64,000 bases of DNA, taken from Streptomyces sp. NBC_00820. GTDB taxonomy: Bacteria; Actinomycetota; Actinomycetes; Streptomycetales; Streptomycetaceae. Position numbers and translations under genes: made by a program. A model generated the notes under the pieces. The model did no database searches, had not been told where the DNA came from, and saw only the letters and a list, made by a program, of their open reading frames with translations. Positions 45,245 through 53,983 of this stretch are shown here, piece after piece; positions within the stretch are counted from its first letter, which is position 1; every line of letters starts with the position of its first letter. The stretch lies in assembly GCF_036347055.1 (NCBI RefSeq), contig NZ_CP108882.1:5870501-5934500 (forward strand), in the 5' to 3' direction.

Positions 45245-47464
45245 ATGCCTTCCCCCCTCACCCACGACGACCCTCAGGCGATCGGCCCGTACTGGCCGGT
45301 CGCCCGCCTCGGCAGCGGAGGCATGGGCACCGTCTACCTCGCCCGCACGGCAGGCGGCCGTACCGTCGCGCTGAAGACGATGCACGCCCGCATCGCCTCC
45401 GACCCGGCCTTCCGTACCCGCTTCCGGCTGGAGACCGACGCTGCCCGGGTCGTGGGGGAGCGGTTCGGCGCGGGGGTCGTGGACGCGGACCCGCGGGCCG
45501 ACACGCCCTGGTTCGCCACCGAGTACGTGCTCGGGCCGCCCCTCGACGAGGCCGTCGAGCTGTGCGGTCCGCTTCCCGAGGGGTCCGTACGGGTGCTCGG
45601 TGCGGCGCTGTGCGGGGCGCTGGGCCAGCTGCACGGGTCCGACGTGGTCCATCGCGACCTCAAGCCGTCCAACATCCTCATCACCGCCTACGGGCCCAAG
45701 GTCATCGACTTCGGCATCGCCCGCGCGGCCGGGGACGACCGTCTCACCCGTGTCGGAGTCGCCGTAGGCACCCCCGCCTTCATGTCGCCGGAGCAGGCGA
45801 GCGGGCAGGAACACAGCGCGGCGGGCGATGTCTTCGCCCTCGCCAGCGTGCTGGTGTTCGCCGCAACCGGGCACCCGCCCTTCGGCCACGGGCAGCCGGC
45901 CGACCTGCTCTACCGGGTGCAGTACACCGAACCCGACCTGAGCGGCGTACCCGACGGTCTCCGCCCCGTCCTCGCCCGGTGCCTGGACAAGAACCCCTTC
46001 CGGCGTCCCACGACCGGCGAGCTGGCCGCACAACTCCACGACGGATCCGGCGAGTTCGCCGATCATCTGCCGCCCGCGCTCCTGGCCGACGTCGGACGGC
46101 GGGCCACCGAGGTCTGGCAGATCACCCCGCAGCGGCTGCCGGCCCCGCCCGACGAGCCCGACCAGACCGGCGTGGCGTCGACGGCCGTGCCCGTGCGCTG
46201 GTCGCGCCGACGGGTGCTGCTCACCGCCTCGGGTGCGGCACTGGGAGTGGCCGCCGCCGGGGCCGGGGCGTGGGCCGTGACCGCGGGAACCGGCGGCTCC
46301 GCACCGCGGCCCACACCAGGGCCGAGCAACAGCCTCCTGGCGAAGCCGGAGGTGGACTCCGTCTGGCAGATCCAGATCGGCGAGCAGGACCGCTTCGAGA
46401 GCAGCATGCCCTCGCACCCGCACGTCCTGGCGAACCTGGTGACGGCGGTGACCGGTGACCTGGCCGGGGTCATGGCGCAGACGGGGCAGCGCGCGTGGAC
46501 GGTGTCCGGGATGGACATGGCCTGGCAGATCGCCTCCGACGGCCGGCGTCTCGTCGCGCTGACGTCCTCGGGCGATCCGGCGGACCGCGGCGACGCCGGC
46601 GGGGAGGCGCTGCTCATCACGTCCCTCGACCCCCTCAAGGGCGAGATGCGGGAACCCTTCGCCCACCTGTCCGACTTCAACGGCGAGCTCTTCCCGGACC
46701 AGATGGTGTGCACCGCGAACGGTGTCGCCTATGTGGCGGCCGGCCGCGGCCGGTACGTCCACAACACCTTCTCGGCCGCCCAGACCTGGTACCTGCTCGC
46801 CGTCGACATCGCCACCGGCAAGCTGCTGTGGAAGACACCGCTGCCCGCGCGCCGCCCGGGAACCGAGCGGTTCTACTTCCTCTCCGCCGACGTCGTGGGA
46901 CCCCACCTCGTGACACTCCAGGAGGCCAACGACGGCACCGTGCACGCCGTCGTACGCGACACCCGCACCGGTGCCGTCCGCTGGGACCGGCCGCTCGACG
47001 GGGTCGAGGCCGACCGGGTACGCCTGCCCCTGACCACCGACGCGCGGTACCTGTACGCCGGCGTCGGCCGGCTGCGGGCCCTGCGGCTCGACGACGGGAA
47101 GGTGGCCTGGGACTCCAAGTCCGCCCGGCCGGGCCGGACCTACGGGCCGCCGGCGGTGAAGGACGGCACTCTCTACGCGGTCGAGAAGGGGCTCGGGCTC
47201 GTCGCCCTCGACCCGGTGAGCGGCCGGGTCAAGTGGGAGGAGAAGGGCGGCCAGGGCAAGAACGCGGACCTGAACAGCGCGCCCGTCATCGGCACCGGCT
47301 ACGCGTACAGCCGGCGCGGCTCGAAACTCTGGGCCGTCGAACTCTCCTCCCGCACCCCGGCGCATTCCTACCGGACCACCGGCAACCGCTTCATCGCCCA
47401 TGAGAACGCCAAGAGGGTCATCGCGCAGGGCGGCGGCTTCCTGGCGGCCTTCCCCCTGCAGTGA
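45245..47464 (+). CDS. Ser/Thr protein kinase with PQQ-like propeller domain, first copy
   Basis: A 739-residue Hanks-type kinase. Kinase domain about 10-270: LGSGGMGTVYLAR, VALKTMH, VVHRDLKPSNIL, DFGIARA, GTPAFMSPEQ, so all catalytic residues are present. A linker leads to SRRRVLLTASGAALGVAAA (about 320), a twin-Arg hydrophobic segment, then a PQQ-type beta-propeller with repeated (A/G)xD..TGK(L/V)xWxxP patterns such as DIATGKLLWKTPL and DTRTGAVRWDRPL. Layout is like AfsK of Streptomyces but with the propeller probably outside the membrane. There is no clear ribosome-binding site before ATG 45245, which suggests coupling to the pseudokinase. Location implies control of the secretion locus; targets unknown. 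Confidence 0.85.
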   Translation: MPSPLTHDDPQAIGPYWPVARLGSGGMGTVYLARTAGGRTVALKTMHARIASDPAFRTRFRLETDAARVVGERFGAGVVDADPRADTPWFATEYVLGPPLDEAVELCGPLPEGSVRVLGAALCGALGQLHGSDVVHRDLKPSNILITAYGPKVIDFGIARAAGDDRLTRVGVAVGTPAFMSPEQASGQEHSAAGDVFALASVLVFAATGHPPFGHGQPADLLYRVQYTEPDLSGVPDGLRPVLARCLDKNPFRRPTTGELAAQLHDGSGEFADHLPPALLADVGRRATEVWQITPQRLPAPPDEPDQTGVASTAVPVRWSRRRVLLTASGAALGVAAAGAGAWAVTAGTGGSAPRPTPGPSNSLLAKPEVDSVWQIQIGEQDRFESSMPSHPHVLANLVTAVTGDLAGVMAQTGQRAWTVSGMDMAWQIASDGRRLVALTSSGDPADRGDAGGEALLITSLDPLKGEMREPFAHLSDFNGELFPDQMVCTANGVAYVAAGRGRYVHNTFSAAQTWYLLAVDIATGKLLWKTPLPARRPGTERFYFLSADVVGPHLVTLQEANDGTVHAVVRDTRTGAVRWDRPLDGVEADRVRLPLTTDARYLYAGVGRLRALRLDDGKVAWDSKSARPGRTYGPPAVKDGTLYAVEKGLGLVALDPVSGRVKWEEKGGQGKNADLNSAPVIGTGYAYSRRGSKLWAVELSSRTPAHSYRTTGNRFIAHENAKRVIAQGGGFLAAFPLQ

Positions 47465-47498
47465 GCCGCCCGGTGACGAGAAGAGAAAGCGATCAGCG

Positions 47499-49619
47499 AT
47501 GAGACACCTGGAGACCGGCGACCCCCTCCGGCTCGGCCCCTACCGGCTGCTCGGCGTGCTCGGCGAGGGCGGCATGGGCAAGGTGTACATCGGCCAGGAC
47601 CACGCGGGCACCGCGGCCGCCGTCAAGGTGCTCCGGCCCGAACTCGCCCACGACACCGGCCTCGCCCAGCGTTTCGTACGCGAGGCACTGGCGGCCCAGG
47701 CCGTGCGCAGTCCCGGCGTGGCGGCGGTGCTGGGCGCGCAGACCGAGGGCGGACGGCCCTGGATCGCCACCGAGTTCCTCGCCGGACCGACCCTGGACCA
47801 GATCGTCGACGGGCACGGCCCTCTCGACGACGCGAAGCTGCGCGCCCTGGCGGTGTCCCTCGCGCGCACCCTCCGCGACATCCACGCGGCCGGCTTCGTC
47901 CACCGTGACCTCAAGCCGCCGAACATCGTGCTCACCTCCGACGGCCCGCGGATCATCGACTTCGGTATCGCGCGCCCCGAGCACGGGCTGACGCTCACCA
48001 CCACCGGACAGATCCCGGTCACCCCCGGGTACGGCGCCCCCGAGCAGGTGCTGGGCCACCGGGTCAGCACCGCCGCCGACGTCTTCTCCCTCGGTGCCGT
48101 CCTCGTCTACGCGGCCACCGGCCGGCGGGCGTTCGACGGTGCGCACGTGGCCGCCGTCCAGTACGAGGTCGTTCACGGCGAACCGCGCTGGCACGGCATC
48201 CCGCCCGAGCAGCACGCGCTGATCGCGCCCTGCCTGGCGAAGGACGCCGCCGCACGGCCCACTCCCGACCAGATAGCCGCCGCCTTCACCCCGCCGAAGA
48301 AGAACGGCGCGGTGTGGAAGAGCGGCCCGGTGGCCGACGCGATCAGACAGCGGGAGCACGACGTACGGAACCTCACCGCCCCGCTCCTGGCCACGGTGGA
48401 GACGGGGGCGGGGCCGAGCAGACGGCGCCTGCTCACCGGGTTCGCGGCCGGCGGGGCCGTACTCGCCGCGGGCGGCACGGGCACGGGCTGGTGGCTGCTG
48501 CGCGGGGACGGGGGCGGCGCACGCCGGAAGAGCCTTTTCACCTACCCGGCCGCGGTGAAGACGCCCACGGCGCGGCTGCTCTCCGCCGACGACGGCGACT
48601 ACATCATCGGGGGCTCCCCGAAACCGTTGTGGAGCGTTCCCGACGCGACGGACTTCGGGTCTCCGGCCCCCTTGCCCATACGTGACGTCGTCATCGTCGG
48701 CCACCTCCTCAGGGGTGTCGTGGCGCTCAACGCCGTCGACGGCAAGCTCCGCTGGAAGGCTCCGGCGATGCGGATGAGGTCCCGTTACCTCTCGCTCTCC
48801 GACCGGCTCGTGGTGGCCGCCGACGAGCAGGGCACGCTCCACACCTTCGTGCCGTCCACCGGGGAGCCCAAGTGGACGGCACGGGCCGACGCCGCGACCC
48901 TGCTGGCCGCGGACGGGGAGCAGATCTACCTGCTGACCAAGGACCAGCGCCTGCGTGCCGTGAGCCGGGCCGATGCGAGGATCCGCTGGACGGTACGGCT
49001 GCCGGAGGACTTCCGCAAGACGATCGTGCCCAAGCCCGCCGCCGACCAGGGACGGCTGGTCCTCACCACGAGCACCGGGCACGCCATGGCCGTGAACACG
49101 AAGAACGGCCGTACGGAATGGACCGCCCGCGACCTGGCGAAGGAACGGCTGCTCGTCCCGGCGGCCAGGAACGGCGTCGTCCACCTCAACGGCAAGGCGC
49201 TCACCGCGCGCCGGATCTCCGACGGCAAGGAGCTGTGGACCCACACGGAGAAGCATTACTACGACGAGCAGAACTACGAGTGGTCCCGGCCCGGCCTGTA
49301 CGGCGACCTGGTGTACGCGAGCGCCTGCGACAGCGACGTGGGCCACCCTTACGGGTTCGACGTCCGCAGCGGGAAGAAGCAGTGGGAGGCCGGCATCGCG
49401 GTGAAGAACAGCGATGACCCGATCCTGACGCAGGGCAACGGAATCTGGATCATGGACAGAGGCACGGTCCCCACACTGACGACCATGGATACCGTGGGCA
49501 GGGCGCGCGAGATCTGGTCCTACGAACTCACCAGCGGCAGTGATGTGGCCTTCGCGGCCGACGGCAACCGCGTCTTCGCGAGAAGCGGCGCCGCCTTGTA
49601 CGCACTGCCGGTGTTCTGA
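47499..49619 (+). CDS. Ser/Thr protein kinase with PQQ-like propeller domain, second copy
   Basis: A 706-residue paralogue of the preceding kinase. Kinase domain about 12-265 with LGEGGMGKVYIGQ, AAVKVLRPEL, VHRDLKPPNIVL, DFGIARPE, TPGYGAPEQ: complete catalytic set. SRRRLLTGFAAGGAVLAAGG (about 308) is again a twin-Arg hydrophobic anchor. The propeller shows VVALNAVDGKLRWKAP, FVPSTGEPKWTA, VNTKNGRTEWTA and DVRSGKKQWEAG. The ATG follows GAGAAAG, 34 bases after the previous stop. The three kinase-fold genes form one transcription unit ended by a strong hairpin before the convergent eccC. A ligand sensed by the propeller is likely but unknown. Confidence 0.87.
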   Translation: MRHLETGDPLRLGPYRLLGVLGEGGMGKVYIGQDHAGTAAAVKVLRPELAHDTGLAQRFVREALAAQAVRSPGVAAVLGAQTEGGRPWIATEFLAGPTLDQIVDGHGPLDDAKLRALAVSLARTLRDIHAAGFVHRDLKPPNIVLTSDGPRIIDFGIARPEHGLTLTTTGQIPVTPGYGAPEQVLGHRVSTAADVFSLGAVLVYAATGRRAFDGAHVAAVQYEVVHGEPRWHGIPPEQHALIAPCLAKDAAARPTPDQIAAAFTPPKKNGAVWKSGPVADAIRQREHDVRNLTAPLLATVETGAGPSRRRLLTGFAAGGAVLAAGGTGTGWWLLRGDGGGARRKSLFTYPAAVKTPTARLLSADDGDYIIGGSPKPLWSVPDATDFGSPAPLPIRDVVIVGHLLRGVVALNAVDGKLRWKAPAMRMRSRYLSLSDRLVVAADEQGTLHTFVPSTGEPKWTARADAATLLAADGEQIYLLTKDQRLRAVSRADARIRWTVRLPEDFRKTIVPKPAADQGRLVLTTSTGHAMAVNTKNGRTEWTARDLAKERLLVPAARNGVVHLNGKALTARRISDGKELWTHTEKHYYDEQNYEWSRPGLYGDLVYASACDSDVGHPYGFDVRSGKKQWEAGIAVKNSDDPILTQGNGIWIMDRGTVPTLTTMDTVGRAREIWSYELTSGSDVAFAADGNRVFARSGAALYALPVF

Positions 49620-49663
49620 CCCGAACCGCTCCCACGGGTGACCCGCGGCCGCGCGTGAAACGC

Positions 49664-49696
49664 CGAATCCGGCGGTCCCCAGGACCGCCGGATTCG
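49664..49696. terminator. Bidirectional 15-bp hairpin between the second kinase and eccC
   Basis: The arms 49664-49678 and 49682-49696 are perfect reverse complements with a three-base loop. It lies between convergent genes and can serve both strands. Confidence 0.88.
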
Positions 49697-49713
49697 CCAC
49701 CCTCGAGGGTCTG

Positions 49714-52700
49714 TCAGTACTCGACGTCCACCAGACCCGTCTGAACCAGGGGCTTGCCCCGCTTGCGGGACACGAAGACGCCCCGCCCCGCCGGCATCGC
49801 CCGCGGCCGGACCCCGCCCAGGATGTCGCCCTCCGTCGGGTCGCCCGCCATGATGAGGCCCTGAGCGCCCAGTTCCTTCATGCGCTGGACGAACGGCTCG
49901 TACGCGGCACGGCCCGCGCCCGCCGAGGAGCGGGCGATGATGAAGCGGACGCCGACGTCCCGCGCGAACGGGAGCATCTCGGTCAGGCCGCTCAGCGGGT
50001 TGCCGCTGGACGTGGACACGAGGTCGTAGTCGTCGATGACGACGAACACCTGCGGACCGCGCCACCAGCTGCGCTCACGCAACTGCTGCGCGGTGACCTC
50101 GGCCGTCGGGGTCCGGCGCTGCATCAGGTCGGCGAGCGCGGCCATGTGGTGGTCCATCTGGCTCGACATCGGGATGTACTCCGCCAGGTGCGAGGGCGGG
50201 GTGATGTCCAGCAGCGAGCGGCGGTTGTCGACCACGAAGAACTTGGCCTCGTCGCCGCTGTACTGCTGCGTCAGCTGCTTGATCAGCAGCCGCAGCAGGT
50301 TGGACTTGCCGGACTCGCTCTCGCCGAAGACGAGGAAGAACGGGTCCTGGTCGAAGTCGAGGAACACCGGTTCCAGGTTGTCCTCGTCGAGCGCGAAGGC
50401 GACACCCCGCTGGGGGAAGCGGTCGCCCGGCGGCAGCTCCACCGCTTCCAGCTGACGCGGCAGCAGGCGTACCTGCGGCGCGCCCGGCGCCTGCCAGTGC
50501 CGCCCGACCTCGGCGGTCAGCGCCGCCGTCGCCTCGGCGAGATCGGTGTCGGAGGTCAGGCCGTCGATCCGCGGCACCGCCGCCATGAAGTGCAGCTTCT
50601 GCGGGGAGAGGCCGCGGCCGGGGACGCCGGCGGGGACGTTCACGGCCACCTTGCGGTCGATCTCGGAGTCCATGACGTCGCCCAGGCGCAGCTCCAGGCG
50701 GTTCATCAGGTGGTCCTTCATGTTCGCCCGGACCTCCATCGAGCGCGACGCCGTGATGACCACGTGGATGCCGTAGCCGAGACCGCGCGCGGCGATGTCC
50801 AGCACGGCCGGCTCCAGGCCCTCGTAATCCGTACGGAAGTTGCCCCAGCCGTCGACGACCAGGAACACGTCACCCCACGGCTGGTCGGTGACGGAGATGT
50901 CCCCGCGCGCCCGCCGGGCCCGGAAGTCGGCGATGGAGGCGATGCCGGCCGAGCGGAAGTACTCCTCGCGGCGCGTCATCACGCCGTACACCTCGGAGAC
51001 CGTACGGCGCACCCGCTCGGGGTCCAGGCGGGACGCGATCCCGCCCACGTGCGGCAGGTCCGCCACCGCGGCCATGCCGCCGCCACCGAAGTCGAGGCCG
51101 TAGAACTGCACCTCGTGCGGCGTGTGCGTGAGCGCGAAGGAGCAGATCAGGCTGCGCAGCAGCGTCGACTTGCCGGACTGCGGGCCGCCGATGATCTGCA
51201 TGTGGCCCGCCGCGCCCGAGAAGTCGAGCAGCAGCCGGTCGCGGCGCTGCTCGTACGGCTTGTCGACCAGGCCGGCCGGGACGACCAGGCGTCCCGAGGC
51301 CTCGTAGTCGGGCTGGGTGAGACCGCGCCCCTGCACCGCGGTCAGGCCGGGCAGCAGCGCGTCGAGCGAGGGCGGGCTCTCCAGGGGCGGCAGCCACACC
51401 TGGTGTGCCGACGGCCCCTGTGCCTCCAGCCGGCGCACGATCACGTCGAGGACCGTGTCGGCCAGCGCGTCGTCCACGTCCGGCGCGGACTCGACGCGCT
51501 GCTGCGGCACGGCGGTGTACTGCACCGGTACCTCCGTCGCCGTGAACAGCACCGGCCGCCGGTCCACCGGCAGCGGGCCTCCCGGCAGTGCCGTCCGCCG
51601 GCTGCCCGTGCGGTAGGTCCCGGAGACGTACGCCGCCTTGAACCGCACCATCTCGTCCGTGCCGAACTTCAGGAAGCCGGAACCGGGGACGTTGGGGAGT
51701 TCGTAGGCGTCGGGGACGCCCAGCGCGGCACGCGACTCGGCCGCGGAGAACGTCCGCAGACCGATCCGGTACGACAGGTACGTCTCCAGGCCGCGCAGCC
51801 GGCCCTCCTCCAGGCGCTGCGAGGCCAGCAGCAGGTGCACGCCGAGCGAACGGCCGATGCGGCCGATCTGCACGAACATCTCGATGAAGTCCGGCTTGGC
51901 GGTCAGCAGCTCGCTGAACTCGTCGATCACCAGGACGAGCGAGGGGATCGGCTGGAGCGGGGCGCCCGCCGCGCGCGCCTTCTCGTAGTCGTGGATGTTG
52001 GCGTAGTTGCCGGCGTCGCGCAGCATCTCCTGGCGCCGGTTCAGCTCACCGCGGATCGAGTCGCCCATGCGGTCGACCAGGGTCAGGTCGTCGGCCAGGT
52101 TGGTGATGACAGCGGCGACGTGCGGCATCTGGGCCATGCCGGCGAAGGTGGCACCGCCCTTGAAGTCGGCGAGGACGAAGTTCAGGGTCTCGGAGGAGTG
52201 CGTGACCGCGAGGCCCAGCACCAGCGTGCGCAGCAGCTCCGACTTGCCGGAACCCGTGGCGCCGACGCACAGGCCGTGCGGGCCCATGCCCTCCTGCGCG
52301 GCCTCCTTGAGGTCGAGCATGACCGGACGGCCGTCCTCACCGAGGCCGATCGGCACCCGCAGGCGCTCGGCCAGGGCGCGCGGGCGCCAGGTCCGCTTGG
52401 TGTCGACGGAGGCCGCGTCGCCGAGTCCGAGCAGGTCGGTGAACTCCAGGTTGGCGAGCAGCGGTTCGTCGTCGTCGCCGCCCGACGCCATGCGCAGCGG
52501 CGCCAGCTGCCGGGCCAGCGCCTCGGCCGACTCGTGCGACAGGGTGTCCGGGCTGCCCTCGTAGACCATGCCGTGCCCGGACTCCAGGCGCAGCAGGTCC
52601 GGCTGTACGACGACCGACAGGTCGCCCCCGGCGCCCGTCAGCTCACCCGGCACCACCTCGATGACGGTGACGCCCTGCAGACCCTCCGGCGAGGCGAGCA

Positions 52701-53679
52701 CGGAGTCGGGCAGCAGCGACAGATCGTCGAGGACGATCACGATGTGCGGCTCGTCGGGCAGCGGCGCCGCGTCGGGGTGGAAGCGCGGGCGTCCGGTCAG
52801 CCGGGTGGCCAGCAGGTCTTCCAGTTCGCGGGTGTCGCCGCCGATCAGCCGCCGACTGCCCGCGCCGTCCATCGCGCCGGACGTCTGCGTGTGCGGCAGC
52901 CACTTCGCCCAGTCCCAGTGCGGCAGCGCCTCACGCCCCGCGGCCACCGCGACGACCAGGTCCTGGGGGGAGTGCAGCGAGGCCAGCGAGCCGACCAGGG
53001 CACGGGCGCAGCCGCGCACGGACTCCGGCTCACCGCTGAGGGTGACGTGATAGAAGGCGCGCAGCGAGACCGCCATCGGCAGCTCGGTGAGTGTGCCGTG
53101 CAGGGACACGAACCGCTGCATCGCGCCCGCGGTCAGCGGCTCCAGCTGTTCGACGGGACCCGTCTCCGGAGCCAGCAGCGGGGTCGCCAGCGGCTGCGGA
53201 CCCAGACCGACGCGCACGTGCGAGAAGTCCTCGTCGCCGGGCCGCCGCTCCCAGACCCGGCTGCCCTCGGCGACGAGCGCCCAGAGCTGTTCGGGGGAGG
53301 GGTGCAGGTAGTACTGGGCGTCCCGCTGGGCCTTCGCCGTCCGCACGGCGGCCTTGCGGGTCTGCGACAGATAGCTGAGGTAGTCGCGCCGCAGGTCGGC
53401 CAGCTGCCCCTGGGAGCCGCGACGGAAGCGGACCACCATCGCGATCGACATTCCCACCGTCGAGGCGATCATGATCATGCCCATGATCTTCATGAACGGC
53501 TGTCCGTTCGTGAAGAAGAAGACCACGGAACCACCCATGCCGAGCGTGGGCAGCAACTGCATCAGGACGCTCTCCTGATGGCCCCGCGGTAGTTCCGGCG
53601 GTGGCTGGACAGCGATCTCTTCCGTGGGCACTTCGGACGGAAGCGCCCGAGGAGGGCGCTTTACGACAATCTGGCTCAC
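49714..53679 (-). CDS. eccC: Type VII secretion motor ATPase EccC (FtsK/SpoIIIE family)
   Basis: Membrane-bound translocation motor that recognises Esx substrates. It has 1321 residues, the undivided EccCa-Cb form. Two adjacent transmembrane helices lie near residues 40-85, then a DUF-type stalk domain, then three P-loop ATPase domains: GATGSGKSE near 473 with Walker B LVIDEFSEL, GGPQSGKST near 830 with FLVVDGW, and GESESGKSN near 1117 with VVIDDYD. Only the first has the catalytic Asp-Glu pair, as is usual for EccC. GTG at 53679 has GGTGAG just upstream. It diverges from eccD across a 304-base region; a minus-strand -10 candidate is described there. Confidence 0.96.
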   Translation of the reverse strand: MSQIVVKRPPRALPSEVPTEEIAVQPPPELPRGHQESVLMQLLPTLGMGGSVVFFFTNGQPFMKIMGMIMIASTVGMSIAMVVRFRRGSQGQLADLRRDYLSYLSQTRKAAVRTAKAQRDAQYYLHPSPEQLWALVAEGSRVWERRPGDEDFSHVRVGLGPQPLATPLLAPETGPVEQLEPLTAGAMQRFVSLHGTLTELPMAVSLRAFYHVTLSGEPESVRGCARALVGSLASLHSPQDLVVAVAAGREALPHWDWAKWLPHTQTSGAMDGAGSRRLIGGDTRELEDLLATRLTGRPRFHPDAAPLPDEPHIVIVLDDLSLLPDSVLASPEGLQGVTVIEVVPGELTGAGGDLSVVVQPDLLRLESGHGMVYEGSPDTLSHESAEALARQLAPLRMASGGDDDEPLLANLEFTDLLGLGDAASVDTKRTWRPRALAERLRVPIGLGEDGRPVMLDLKEAAQEGMGPHGLCVGATGSGKSELLRTLVLGLAVTHSSETLNFVLADFKGGATFAGMAQMPHVAAVITNLADDLTLVDRMGDSIRGELNRRQEMLRDAGNYANIHDYEKARAAGAPLQPIPSLVLVIDEFSELLTAKPDFIEMFVQIGRIGRSLGVHLLLASQRLEEGRLRGLETYLSYRIGLRTFSAAESRAALGVPDAYELPNVPGSGFLKFGTDEMVRFKAAYVSGTYRTGSRRTALPGGPLPVDRRPVLFTATEVPVQYTAVPQQRVESAPDVDDALADTVLDVIVRRLEAQGPSAHQVWLPPLESPPSLDALLPGLTAVQGRGLTQPDYEASGRLVVPAGLVDKPYEQRRDRLLLDFSGAAGHMQIIGGPQSGKSTLLRSLICSFALTHTPHEVQFYGLDFGGGGMAAVADLPHVGGIASRLDPERVRRTVSEVYGVMTRREEYFRSAGIASIADFRARRARGDISVTDQPWGDVFLVVDGWGNFRTDYEGLEPAVLDIAARGLGYGIHVVITASRSMEVRANMKDHLMNRLELRLGDVMDSEIDRKVAVNVPAGVPGRGLSPQKLHFMAAVPRIDGLTSDTDLAEATAALTAEVGRHWQAPGAPQVRLLPRQLEAVELPPGDRFPQRGVAFALDEDNLEPVFLDFDQDPFFLVFGESESGKSNLLRLLIKQLTQQYSGDEAKFFVVDNRRSLLDITPPSHLAEYIPMSSQMDHHMAALADLMQRRTPTAEVTAQQLRERSWWRGPQVFVVIDDYDLVSTSSGNPLSGLTEMLPFARDVGVRFIIARSSAGAGRAAYEPFVQRMKELGAQGLIMAGDPTEGDILGGVRPRAMPAGRGVFVSRKRGKPLVQTGLVDVEY

Positions 53680-53983
53680 TGCTCACCAATTCCCTTGCCC
53701 GACCCAGGCTTTCCGCCCACCGCCCCGTGTCGGCGGACGCAGGCCGCCGCGCGATCCTACTGAGTTCACGGAACACGGGTGAGCGGTAGGGTGCCGAATG
53801 TTCGCGTGAGCACACGCCGGTACGGTCGAATAAAACGGGACAACCCACCTCGAAAAGGTGCGGACATGGCCCGGACCGCGCTCGTACGACCCCCGTGCCG
53901 CCGCCGACGTGGAAGGCGCGGGAGTCATCGGCACAGGACCTTCACGATGTAGACGCACCACCACCACTGAGGGGGAGCAGCAG
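53680..53983. other. Divergent promoter region between eccC and eccD
   Basis: 304 bases without a credible gene. On the minus strand TAGGAT (complement of 53754-53759) is a good Streptomyces -10 for eccC, giving a leader near 70 bases, but its -35 is weak. On the plus strand an AT-rich patch around 53826-53835 may be the eccD -10. GGGGGAG at 53970-53976 is the eccD ribosome-binding site. Confidence 0.4.

Noticed and set aside
50146-53592. A 1148-codon open frame antisense to eccC
   Set aside because: Shadow frame rich in Arg, Gln and Gly; eccC on the other strand has three P-loop domains.
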